A DNA stretch of 64,000 nt from Sphingomonas yantingensis (lineage in GTDB: Bacteria; Pseudomonadota; Alphaproteobacteria; Sphingomonadales; Sphingomonadaceae): the NCBI RefSeq assembly GCF_014199325.1, contig NZ_JACIJJ010000001.1:62001-126000 (forward strand), read 5' to 3'. How positions within the stretch are numbered: position 1 is the first letter of the stretch; the number at the start of each line of letters is the position of its first letter. A program made the position numbers and the translations under genes. This document shows positions 36,963 through 45,508 of this stretch, in pieces. The notes under the pieces are model-generated. The model had not been told where the DNA came from, searched no databases, and saw only the letters and a program-made list of their open reading frames with translations.

Positions 36963-39713
36963 ATGCCACATCTCTATCTCGTCGACGGCTCGGGCTATAT
37001 CTTCCGCGCCTATCACCGCCTGCCGCCGCTCACCAACAAGCATGGGGAGCCGGTCGGCGCGGTCTATGGCTATACGACGATGCTGTGGAAGCTCGCCGAC
37101 GAGCTGCACAAGGCCGACGGCCCTACCCACATGGCGGTCATCCTCGACAAGTCGTCGCACACCTTCCGCAACGCGATGTACGACCAGTACAAGGCGCATC
37201 GCCCGCCGCCGCCCGAGGACCTGGTCCCTCAATTCCCGATGATCCGCGACGCGACGCGCGCCTTCAGCCTGCCGTGCATCGAGGAGGAGGGGTGGGAGGC
37301 CGACGACCTGATCGCCAGCTATGCCAAGGCGGCGCTCGCGCAAGGCTGGCAGGTGACGATCGTCAGCTCCGACAAGGACCTGATGCAGCTGGTCGAGGAC
37401 GGCAGCCTCGACCTCTACGACACGATGAACAACCGCCGGCTGGGGCGCGAACACGTCGTCGAGAAGTTCGGTGTCGGGCCGGAGAAGCTCGGCGACGTGC
37501 TCGCGCTGATGGGCGACAGTGTCGACAATGTGCCGGGCGTGCCGGGCGTGGGGCCGAAGACCGCGGCCAAGCTGATCCTCGAACATGGCGACCTCGAGGG
37601 GGTGCTGGCCGCCGCGCCCGAGATGAAGAAGGGCAAGCTGCGCGACAACCTGATCGAGCATGCGGAGATGGCGCGGCTGTCGCGCCGGCTGGTCGCGCTG
37701 TCGTGCGACGTGCCGCTGCCCGACCCGCTCGACGCGCTGGAGATGCAGGGGATTCCCGAGGCGCCGCTGCGCGCCTTCCTCGACCATCACGGCTTCCGCT
37801 CGCTGCTCGCCAAGCTGTCGTCCGTCGCCGATGCGCCGGCCGCGACCGCCGCCGCGCCGGTCGCGCAGCAGGAAGAGGACCCGCCCTGCAACCATGACGG
37901 CTACGAGACCGTGGTGGACGAGGGCGCGCTCGATCGCTGGATCGACGAGGCGCGCGCGCAGGGCTGGGTCGCGGTGGATACCGAGACGACGGGCACCGAT
38001 CCGATGCGCGCCGAGCTGGTCGGCGTCAGCCTCGCGCTTCAGCCAAACCGCGCCTGCTACATCCCCATCGCACATGGCGGCACCGACATGTTCGCGGAGA
38101 AGCCCGAGCAGCTTCCGCGCGAGACGGTGCTGGCGAAGCTCAAGCCGCTGCTGGAGGACGAAAGCGTCCTCAAGATCGGCCACAATCTGAAATACGACTA
38201 CATCATGCTCGCCCGCGCGGGGATTCGCGTGGGGCCGTATGACGACACGATCGTCATGAGCTTCGACCTCGATGCCGGGCTGCACGGGCACGGCATGGAC
38301 GAGCTGGCCGCGACGCACCTGTCACACGCGTGCATCGCGTACAAGGACGTGGTCGGCACGGGCAAGAAGCAGCTCGGCTTTCACGAAGTCGATCTGAAGG
38401 CCGCGACCCGCTACGCCGCCGAGGATGCCGACGTCACGCTGCGCCTGTGGCGGCGGTTCAAGCCGCGGCTCCCTTATGAGCGCGCGACCACCGTCTACGA
38501 GCGCGTCGACCGCCCGCTGGTGCGCGTCATCGCCGAGATGGAGATGGCGGGCGTCAAGGTCGATGCCCCGACGCTCGCGCGCCTGTCCGAGCAATTCTCC
38601 GGCCAGATGGCGGCGCTGGAAACCGAGATCCACGGCCTTGCCGGCGGTCCCTTCACGATCGGCAGTCCCAAGCAGCTTGGCGACGTGCTGTTCGACCGGA
38701 TGGGGCTGAAGGGCGGGCGCAAGGGTAAGTCGGGCGTCTATTCGACCGACGTCAACGAACTCGAACGCCTGGCGAGCGAGGGCGTCGAGATTGCGCGGAA
38801 AGTGCTCGACTGGCGTCAGCTCTCGAAGCTAAAGTCCACCTATACCGACGCGCTACAGGAACAGATCAACCCCGAAACCAACCGCGTCCACACCAGCTAC
38901 TCGCTGACCGGCGCGCAGACGGGGCGGCTGTCCTCGACCGACCCCAATCTCCAGAACATCCCGATCCGCACCGAAACCGGCCGCCAGATCCGCGACGCGT
39001 TCGTGGCGGAGCCGGGCAATGTCATCCTCGCCGCCGATTATTCGCAGATCGAGCTCAGGCTCGCCGCGCACATTGCCGACGTGCCGCAGCTTCGCGATGC
39101 GTTCGCGCGCGGAGACGACATCCACAGCCTGACTGCGACCGAATTGTTCGGGGAGGTCAACCGCGACACGCGCGGGCGGGCCAAGACGATCAACTTCGCC
39201 ATCCTCTACGGCATCAGCCGTTGGGGCCTCGCCGGTCGTCTCGGCGTCACGGCGGAAGAGGCGCAGGCGATGATCGACCGCTATTTCGAGCGGTTCCCCG
39301 GCATCGGCAATTACATCATGACGACGACCGAGGCGGTGCGCGCCAACGGCTTCACCGAAACGCTGTTCGGGCGAAAGACGCACTTCCCGCGCATCCGCTC
39401 CAAGGTCCAGCACGAGCGACAGGGGGCCGAGCGAGCCGCGATCAATGCGCCGATTCAGGGGACGAGCGCCGACATCATCAAGCGCGCGATGGCGCGGATG
39501 GGCCCGGCGTTGGCCGAGGCGGGGCTGCCCGACGTGCGGATGTTGATGCAGGTGCACGACGAACTTGTCTTCGAACTGCCCGAGGGCGACGTGGACGCGG
39601 CCCGGCCCGTGATCGAGCGCGTGATGGCGACGGCGGCCGAGCCTTTGGTCGAGCTCACCGTCCCCCTCGGCGTCGAGATCGGTGTCGGGCCGAGCTGGGG
39701 CGCGGCGCACTGA
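36963..39713 (+). CDS. polA: DNA polymerase I
   Basis: A 916-residue PolA with all three domains. Residues 1 to about 290 are the 5'-3' exonuclease ([46 protein letters not shown]). A 3'-5' exonuclease follows with its acidic motifs intact ([33 protein letters not shown]). The polymerase has [16 protein letters not shown] (motif A), [16 protein letters not shown] (motif B) and [11 protein letters not shown] (motif C). It fills gaps in repair and Okazaki-fragment processing. Confidence 0.96.
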   Translation: MPHLYLVDGSGYIFRAYHRLPPLTNKHGEPVGAVYGYTTMLWKLADELHKADGPTHMAVILDKSSHTFRNAMYDQYKAHRPPPPEDLVPQFPMIRDATRAFSLPCIEEEGWEADDLIASYAKAALAQGWQVTIVSSDKDLMQLVEDGSLDLYDTMNNRRLGREHVVEKFGVGPEKLGDVLALMGDSVDNVPGVPGVGPKTAAKLILEHGDLEGVLAAAPEMKKGKLRDNLIEHAEMARLSRRLVALSCDVPLPDPLDALEMQGIPEAPLRAFLDHHGFRSLLAKLSSVADAPAATAAAPVAQQEEDPPCNHDGYETVVDEGALDRWIDEARAQGWVAVDTETTGTDPMRAELVGVSLALQPNRACYIPIAHGGTDMFAEKPEQLPRETVLAKLKPLLEDESVLKIGHNLKYDYIMLARAGIRVGPYDDTIVMSFDLDAGLHGHGMDELAATHLSHACIAYKDVVGTGKKQLGFHEVDLKAATRYAAEDADVTLRLWRRFKPRLPYERATTVYERVDRPLVRVIAEMEMAGVKVDAPTLARLSEQFSGQMAALETEIHGLAGGPFTIGSPKQLGDVLFDRMGLKGGRKGKSGVYSTDVNELERLASEGVEIARKVLDWRQLSKLKSTYTDALQEQINPETNRVHTSYSLTGAQTGRLSSTDPNLQNIPIRTETGRQIRDAFVAEPGNVILAADYSQIELRLAAHIADVPQLRDAFARGDDIHSLTATELFGEVNRDTRGRAKTINFAILYGISRWGLAGRLGVTAEEAQAMIDRYFERFPGIGNYIMTTTEAVRANGFTETLFGRKTHFPRIRSKVQHERQGAERAAINAPIQGTSADIIKRAMARMGPALAEAGLPDVRMLMQVHDELVFELPEGDVDAARPVIERVMATAAEPLVELTVPLGVEIGVGPSWGAAH

Positions 39714-39729
39714 CCTTGCCTCTTGCTTC

Positions 39730-39820
39730 GTCATCGCGGGCTTGACCCAGGATCCCGCTTCTTCCTTCTTCTTTGGTCTCGACAAGAAGAAGTGGGACCC
39801 CGGATCAAGTCCGGGGTGAC
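39730..39820. repeat. long imperfect inverted repeat after polA
   Basis: Two 35-base arms, 39730-39764 and 39786-39820, are complementary with some mismatches; outer ends GTCAT and GTGAC, inner ends CTTCTTC and GAAGAAG. It belongs to the GTCATCCCGGACTTGATCC-like dispersed repeats of sphingomonads and may act as a terminator. The remaining sequence up to 39931 shows nothing else. Confidence 0.75.
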
Positions 39821-39931
39821 GGGGATAGTGGAGCGGCCCACCGACCCACCGTTGCGCGATTGCCGCAACGGTGCGGCAATCGTGACGCGGGGCTTTGGCG
39901 ACGCGCGCGTTTCGCCTAGAGGCGGGCGACC

Positions 39932-41461
39932 GTGACAGTGCCCGCCGCCCCCACGCCGTCCGACGGCGCCGAAGACGATATCGCGGCGCTGGCCAAGGGC
40001 GGGCGCACCAATGTCATCGGCTTCGGCCTGCGCCTTGCCGCGCGGCTGCCGTTCCTGTTCATCGCGGGCCGCGTCTATGGGCCGGAGATCGTCGGGCGGT
40101 TCGCGATCGCGGTGCTGGTGGTCGAACTGGCGGCGCTGCTCGCCACGCTGGGCCTCAAGCGTGGGCTGGCACAGGCACTGGCGGCGACCGACCGGCCGCA
40201 CGCGCACGTCGTCTGGGACGCGCTCGCCGTCGCGCTGATCCTGTCGCTGATCGCCAGCGGCGTGCTCTTCGTCTTTCCGGAGATCATGTACCCCAACAGC
40301 CAGGTGATCGGGCTGGAGCGGCTGCTGCCGCTCGTCGTCTTCGCCGTCGCCTGCTCGGACGTGTCGCTGGCCGCGCTCGCCTATCGCCACAACGTCAAGG
40401 CGGCGGTGACCGCGCGCGCGGTGATCGAGCCGTGGACGATCAGCATCGCCGCCTGGGGCCTGTCCTATGTCTCGTCGCGTGATGGGCTCATCATCGCCTA
40501 TGTGCTGTCGATGGCGGCGGCGCTGGGGGCGAGCATCGTGCCCTTCGTCAAGAGCTACGGCCTGCCCGCCGGCTGGCGCCCGCATCTGACGCCGATGTTC
40601 GCGCTGGCGCGCCAGAACGCGCCGCTTGCCGGTGCCGACGCGATCGAATGGGGGACGCGCAACGTCGACCGCTTCATCCTCGGCCTCGTCTTCCCGCCCG
40701 CTGTCGTCGGCATCTACTACATGGCGCAGCAGGTCGCCTCGCTGCCGCAGAAGCTGAAGACCAGCTTCGACCCCGTGCTCGGCCCCGTCATCACCCACCG
40801 CCTCTCCGAAAACGACCGCGCGGCGGTGGCGGCACAGATTCGACAGGTCGGCTTCTGGATCATGGCGGCACAGGCGGCGCTGGCGCTGATCGGCGGTATT
40901 CCGGCCGAGGGCGTGATGGGCGTCGTCGGACCGGAGTTTGTCGCGGGATCGGGAGCGCTCTGTTTCCTCCTGCTTGCCGAAGTGCTGGCGGCGAACGGCG
41001 CGGTGGCGGAAGCGGGGCTGGTCTATGTAGCGCGCCACCGCAACCTGATGCTGTCGCTGGCGGTCATCGGCCTTCAAGTGGCCCTGACGTTCGTGCTTCT
41101 GTTCGTTGCGCGCCAGCTTGCCTGGCCGCAGGGGTGGGCCGCGGCGATGCCAGCGGTCGCCCTCGCGCTGTCGTTGGGCGTCGGATCGATCCTCAAGTCG
41201 CGGCTGCTTGCCCGGCTGCTCGGCGCGCCGGTATCGGCTTGGCGCTGGCCGTGGGCCTGGGCAGTGCTCGCCACCAGCCTCGTCGGCTGGGCGTTCGTGC
41301 AATTGCCGAAGCGGCTGGAGTGGCTCGAGCTGTCGGCCGGCATCCCTGCGATGCTGCTCGTCTACGGCGTCATCCTGTGGCGCTGGGCGTTCAAGCGCGA
41401 GGATCGCGCGCTGTTCGCCCGGAAACCAACCCCTGAAACGATGCCGCAACGATCAGTCTGA
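39932..41461 (+). CDS. polysaccharide biosynthesis flippase (MOP superfamily)
   Basis: A 509-residue inner-membrane protein with about 12-14 hydrophobic segments. GRTNVIGFGLRLAARLPFLFIAGRVYGPEIVGRFAIA is the N-terminal pattern of Wzx-like oligosaccharide flippases, and NVDRFILGLVFPPAVVGIYYMAQQVASLPQKL in the second half is the equivalent repeat. It should move a lipid-linked glycan across the membrane. No polymerase or glycosyltransferase genes are adjacent, so the glycan is unknown. The start is GTG; a second GTG two codons on is equally possible. Confidence 0.85.
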   Translation: MTVPAAPTPSDGAEDDIAALAKGGRTNVIGFGLRLAARLPFLFIAGRVYGPEIVGRFAIAVLVVELAALLATLGLKRGLAQALAATDRPHAHVVWDALAVALILSLIASGVLFVFPEIMYPNSQVIGLERLLPLVVFAVACSDVSLAALAYRHNVKAAVTARAVIEPWTISIAAWGLSYVSSRDGLIIAYVLSMAAALGASIVPFVKSYGLPAGWRPHLTPMFALARQNAPLAGADAIEWGTRNVDRFILGLVFPPAVVGIYYMAQQVASLPQKLKTSFDPVLGPVITHRLSENDRAAVAAQIRQVGFWIMAAQAALALIGGIPAEGVMGVVGPEFVAGSGALCFLLLAEVLAANGAVAEAGLVYVARHRNLMLSLAVIGLQVALTFVLLFVARQLAWPQGWAAAMPAVALALSLGVGSILKSRLLARLLGAPVSAWRWPWAWAVLATSLVGWAFVQLPKRLEWLELSAGIPAMLLVYGVILWRWAFKREDRALFARKPTPETMPQRSV

Positions 41462-41533
41462 CCACAAGGATCGATTGGCAATCAGTCGTTTGATGCGCAT
41501 GATATCCCCAACGAAAAAACGGAGGGGCGCTTG

Positions 41534-41647
41534 ATGACGAAATATTCAGGGCGGCGGACGATCGCGATCCTTGCCGGCGGGACGGTCGCAGGGTGGGGCT
41601 TGGTCGCTCTGGTCGCAGACGCGGTCTGGATCGTGATGCAGCGTTGA
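41534..41647 (+). CDS. 37-residue single-span membrane peptide
   Basis: The frame runs ATG to TGA and encodes MTKYSGRRT, then a hydrophobic stretch IAILAGGTVAGWGLVALVA, then DAVWIVMQR. This is one transmembrane helix with a basic N-terminus, predicted N-in. GGAGGGG (41521-41527) sits 6 bases before the ATG, among the best ribosome-binding sites in the window. It is too short for most gene finders. No family is recognised. It lies between the flippase and the convergent serine hydrolase gene and could be a small modulator of either. Confidence 0.6.
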   Translation: MTKYSGRRTIAILAGGTVAGWGLVALVADAVWIVMQR

Positions 41648-41658
41648 ATGCGCGCGCC

Positions 41659-42780
41659 TCAGCGGGCCATCAGCCGCTGGGGTGCCTCGCTGTCGTGATA
41701 GGCGACAACGCGCGCGACGACGTTCTGCATCAGCTTCTGCCGCTCCTGGGTCGGACGCCGCGTATCGCCGATCATCACCGCAATGGCATAGGCGCGGCCG
41801 TCGGGCGCGGTCAGGATGCCGACATCGTTGAAGCCCGCGGTGCGGCCCATCAGGTCCTGACCCGTGCCGGTCTTGTGCGCCAGCCGCCAGCCCGGCGGTA
41901 CGCTGGCTCGTAGCCGCGCATGGCCGGTGCGCGAGCTTTCCATGACGTTGATGAGATAGCTGGTCGACTGCGGCGACAGGAGCTCGCCCCGGCGCAGCTT
42001 GGTCAGCGCATTGGCGATTGAGGCGGCGGCGGCCCCGTCGATCGGATTAGCGACATAGGCATTGAACGCCGCCTGTCGTACGCCCGGCGCCAGCTTGGCT
42101 CGCGCCGCCTGGAACGCGCGTCCCATGGCATAGTCCTGACGCCACTGAAGGCCCGCGGTGCGGCTCTGGAGCAGCCGCTCGCCCGGTCCGAACCGGATCG
42201 CGCCCAGCGAATGGCGCGCGATGAACGCGTTGACCGCCGGCGGCCCGCCGACGTGGCGCAGCAGCCGGTCGTTGGCGGTATTGTCGCTCATCGTCATCGC
42301 GCGGCGGATGAGTTCGCGCACGGTCGTGTTGTAGACGCCGTTCTGAAGCAGCGAGGCGATCGGCTGGTGGAACAGCGTCAGGTCGTTTCGCGTGATCGTC
42401 AGCGGATCGTCGAGGGTGATGCGCCCCTGATCGATCTGGTCCATCGCGGTCAGCGTGACCCACAGCTTGCTGACCGATTGCTGCGGCATCGGCACGTCGC
42501 CGTTCTTCGACACCATCCAGCCGGTATCGATGCTCTTGACCGCCACGCCGACCTTGCCGCCGAACGCGCCGACGAGGCCGTCGATATCGGTGACGAGCGG
42601 GGTGGGGGCGGGGACGACGACCTGATTCTGCGGTGCCGCGCTGCCATGGACGTAGCCGGGCGGCAGCAATTCGGTGATGCGCCCGCCCTGATGCTGGGGC
42701 GCAGCCCCGATCAGCGCTAGCGGCGCGAGGCCGGCCAGCGTCAACGCACGCTCGATCACCGAAAAACGCGAAAATACCAT
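41659..42780 (-). CDS. class A beta-lactamase-like serine hydrolase
   Basis: A 373-residue protein with an N-terminal hydrophobic signal (about 8-27). The penicilloyl-serine transferase motifs are present in order: S102-V-S-K105, S165-D-N167 and K303-T-G. A Glu at residue 201 lies 36 residues after the SDN serine, the spacing of Glu166 in class A enzymes, but in PGERLLQ rather than the usual RxEPELN. The stretch between it and KTG is about 35 residues longer than in TEM-type enzymes. It could be a periplasmic beta-lactamase or a related peptidase or esterase. The ATG at 42780 is chosen over an upstream TTG. Confidence 0.82.
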   Translation of the reverse strand: MVFSRFSVIERALTLAGLAPLALIGAAPQHQGGRITELLPPGYVHGSAAPQNQVVVPAPTPLVTDIDGLVGAFGGKVGVAVKSIDTGWMVSKNGDVPMPQQSVSKLWVTLTAMDQIDQGRITLDDPLTITRNDLTLFHQPIASLLQNGVYNTTVRELIRRAMTMSDNTANDRLLRHVGGPPAVNAFIARHSLGAIRFGPGERLLQSRTAGLQWRQDYAMGRAFQAARAKLAPGVRQAAFNAYVANPIDGAAAASIANALTKLRRGELLSPQSTSYLINVMESSRTGHARLRASVPPGWRLAHKTGTGQDLMGRTAGFNDVGILTAPDGRAYAIAVMIGDTRRPTQERQKLMQNVVARVVAYHDSEAPQRLMAR

Positions 42781-42941
42781 AAGCGTCGACAAGCCCCCTG
42801 ATGGGCGAAACCATGACGCAGCGCGGGCAGTGGCGGCAACAGGCCGCGCGCGCGGCTGCGACGAACCTTTCTACCTTAGCGACAGGACGTGAACAACGCC
42901 CGAACGAGTACGCTTTTCAGCGGTTTCGTCGCCCCTTTGGG

Positions 42942-44531
42942 TCAGGGGATCAGGATCGTATCCTGCGGCCGCTCGACCGTCCTGGGATAGTCTAGCGTAT
43001 AATGCAGCCCCCGGCTCTCCTTGCGGTGGAGCGCCGACTTCACGATCAGCTCGGCCGACTGGAGGAGGTTGCGCAGCTCGATCAGGTCGGGGGTGACGCG
43101 GAAATGGCCGTAATAGTCGGCGATCTCCTCCTGCATCATCTTGATCCGGTGCGCGGCGCGTTCCAGCCGCTTGGTGGTGCGCACGATGCCGACATAGTTC
43201 CACATGAAGCGCCGGATCTCGGTCCAGTTCTGCTTGATGACGACTTCCTCGTCGCTGTCGGTGACGCGGCTTTCATCCCACGGCCGGATCGAGGGCGGGC
43301 GCGGCAGGTCGTCCCAATGCGCGGCGATATGCGCCGCCGCCGCCTCGCCATAGACGAAGCATTCGAGCAGCGAGTTTGACGCGAGGCGATTGGCGCCGTG
43401 CAGCCCCGACTGGCTGACCTCGCCCGCCGCATAGAGCCCGGGCAGGTCGGTACGCCCGTCGCGATCCACCACGACGCCGCCGCAGGTGTAATGCTGTGCC
43501 GGCACCACGGGGATCGGCCCGGTGGTCATGTCGATGCCGAGGCCAAGCAGCTTGGCATGGATCGTCGGGAAGTGCGCCTTCACGAAATCAGCCCCGCGAT
43601 GGCTGATGTCGAGATGGACGTAATCGAGGCCGAACCGCTTGATCTCCGCATCGATCGCGCGCGCCACCACGTCGCGTGGAGCCAGCTCCATGCGGTCGGC
43701 GTCGTAATAGGGCATGAACCGCTTGCCGGTCTGCGGGTTGACGAGCCGGCCCCCTTCGCCGCGCACCGCCTCGGTAATCAGGAAGTTCTTGACCTCCAGA
43801 TTGTAGAGGCAGGTCGGGTGGAACTGCATGAACTCCATGTTGGAGACGCGCGCCCCCGCTCGCCATGCCATCGCGATGCCGTCACCCGTCGCCCCGCGCG
43901 GCGCGGTGGAGAACAGGTAGGTGCGCCCCGCGCCCCCCGTCGCCAGAATCGTCGCGCGCGCGGTGTAGAGCTCGACCTTCCCGGTCGCGCGGTTGAAGGC
44001 ATAGACGCCCCAGACATTGCCCGCGCCCGAATAGCGAAGCTCGTGCCGGCTGGTCGCCAGGTCTACCGCCACCATGTCGGGGACGAGGGTGATGTTGGGA
44101 TGCGCCTCCGCCGCGCGGATCAGCGCGACCTGCACGGCCCAGCCGGTCGCGTCGTCGACATGGACGATGCGGCGGTGGCTGTGCCCGCCCTCGCGCGTCA
44201 GGTGCCAGCCGTTCCCGCCATTCTCGGCCGCATTGAAGGGGACGCCGAGTTCGGCCAGCCGCTCGATCGCGGCGGGCGCGCGCTCGACCACGAACTCGAC
44301 CACGTCGCGGTCGTTTAGGCCCGCGCCCGCGACCATCGTGTCCTCGACATGGTTCTCGAACGTGTCGCCGGGTTCGAGCACCGCGGCGATCCCGCCCTGC
44401 GCCCAGGCGGTCGAACCCTCGTCCAGCCGCCCCTTGGCGAGCACCGTGACGCGGAAGCGATCGGCAAGGTTCAGCGCCGCGGTCAGCCCGGCCGCGCCCG
44501 ATCCGATGATGAGGATATCGGTCTCAGCCAT
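42942..44531 (-). CDS. nadB: L-aspartate oxidase
   Basis: A 529-residue flavoprotein that oxidises aspartate to iminoaspartate, the first step of de novo NAD synthesis. DILIIGSGAAGLTAALN binds FAD; EGSTAWAQGGIAAVLEPGD, HTREGGHSHRR-like residues (HLTREGGHSHRRIVH) and YTCGGVVVDRDGRTDLPGLYAAGEVS match the family, distinguishing it from succinate dehydrogenase by the ASNSLLECFVYG block. nadA and nadC are not in this window. The gene overlaps the ABC ATPase gene upstream by 8 bases. Confidence 0.94.
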   Translation of the reverse strand: MAETDILIIGSGAAGLTAALNLADRFRVTVLAKGRLDEGSTAWAQGGIAAVLEPGDTFENHVEDTMVAGAGLNDRDVVEFVVERAPAAIERLAELGVPFNAAENGGNGWHLTREGGHSHRRIVHVDDATGWAVQVALIRAAEAHPNITLVPDMVAVDLATSRHELRYSGAGNVWGVYAFNRATGKVELYTARATILATGGAGRTYLFSTAPRGATGDGIAMAWRAGARVSNMEFMQFHPTCLYNLEVKNFLITEAVRGEGGRLVNPQTGKRFMPYYDADRMELAPRDVVARAIDAEIKRFGLDYVHLDISHRGADFVKAHFPTIHAKLLGLGIDMTTGPIPVVPAQHYTCGGVVVDRDGRTDLPGLYAAGEVSQSGLHGANRLASNSLLECFVYGEAAAAHIAAHWDDLPRPPSIRPWDESRVTDSDEEVVIKQNWTEIRRFMWNYVGIVRTTKRLERAAHRIKMMQEEIADYYGHFRVTPDLIELRNLLQSAELIVKSALHRKESRGLHYTLDYPRTVERPQDTILIP

Positions 44532-45450
44532 TCGCCGCCGCCCGCGTGAGGTTCAGGAACACGTCCTCCAGATCGGCCTCGCGCGTCGTCACGTCGACGA
44601 TAGCGAAACCGCCCTCGCTTACCGCGGTCAGCACCTCGCCCGCGTTCGTGCGATCCTTGCGATAGGTGATGGCGAGCGTGCGCGGGTCGATCGCCTCGAC
44701 CTTTTCGAAGCAGCGTGCCTGCGGCGGGGCGGTCACGTCGCGATCGAGCGTGACGACGACCTGCTTCTCCTGCGCCATGCCGAGCAGTACGCGCGTGGGT
44801 TCGTTGGCGACGACGCGGCCGTGGTTGATGATCGCGATGCGATCGCACAGCTCCTCGGCCTCCTGCAGATAATGCGTCGTCAGCACCACCGTCACGCCGC
44901 GCGCGTTGAGGCCGCGGACATAGTCCCAGAGCTGGCGGCGAAGCTCGATATCGACGCCCGCGGTCGGCTCGTCGAGGACGATGACGGGCGGCGAATGCAC
45001 CATCGCCTTGGCGACCATCAACCGCCGCTTCATGCCGCCGGATAGCGTGCGCGAATAGGCGTTCGCCTTGTCCTCCAGCCCCATCGCGCGAAGGAGGTCG
45101 AGGCTCCGGCGCTTCGCCTTAGGCACGCCGTAGAAGCCCGCCTGATTCTCCAGCGTCTCCAGCGGCGTGAAGAAGGGGTCGAAAGTGATCTCCTGATTGA
45201 CGATGCCGATCGACGCCTTGGCATTGCGCGGATGCTCGTCGATGTCGAAGCCCCAGATCGACGCGCTGCCGCTCGTCTTGTTGACGAGCCCGGCGAGGAT
45301 GTTGATGAGCGTCGACTTGCCCGCGCCATTGGGGCCGAGCAGCCCGAACACCTGCCCCCGCGGCACGTCGAATGTCACTCCGTCGAGCGCGCGCTTGCCG
45401 CCCGCATAGGTCTTGCACAGGTCGCGGATCGCAATGGCGGCTTCGGTCAT
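44524..45450 (-). CDS. ABC transporter ATP-binding protein (YadG-like)
   Basis: A 308-residue ATPase: Walker A GPNGAGKST near residue 40, Q-loop NQEITFDPF, signature LSGGMKRRLMVAKA, Walker B VIVLDEPTAGVD and H-loop TTHYLQEAEEL. The C-terminal extension resembles the DrrA/YadG class that pairs with ABC-2 permeases in export. No permease gene is adjacent; the overlap is with nadB instead. The substrate is unknown. Confidence 0.9.
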   Translation of the reverse strand: MTEAAIAIRDLCKTYAGGKRALDGVTFDVPRGQVFGLLGPNGAGKSTLINILAGLVNKTSGSASIWGFDIDEHPRNAKASIGIVNQEITFDPFFTPLETLENQAGFYGVPKAKRRSLDLLRAMGLEDKANAYSRTLSGGMKRRLMVAKAMVHSPPVIVLDEPTAGVDIELRRQLWDYVRGLNARGVTVVLTTHYLQEAEELCDRIAIINHGRVVANEPTRVLLGMAQEKQVVVTLDRDVTAPPQARCFEKVEAIDPRTLAITYRKDRTNAGEVLTAVSEGGFAIVDVTTREADLEDVFLNLTRAAANG

Positions 45451-45508
45451 GGCGGTGGAGGTAGTGCGGATGACGCGGCGGGGGAAGCGGCTTGTCCCCC
45501 GCCCTTCG

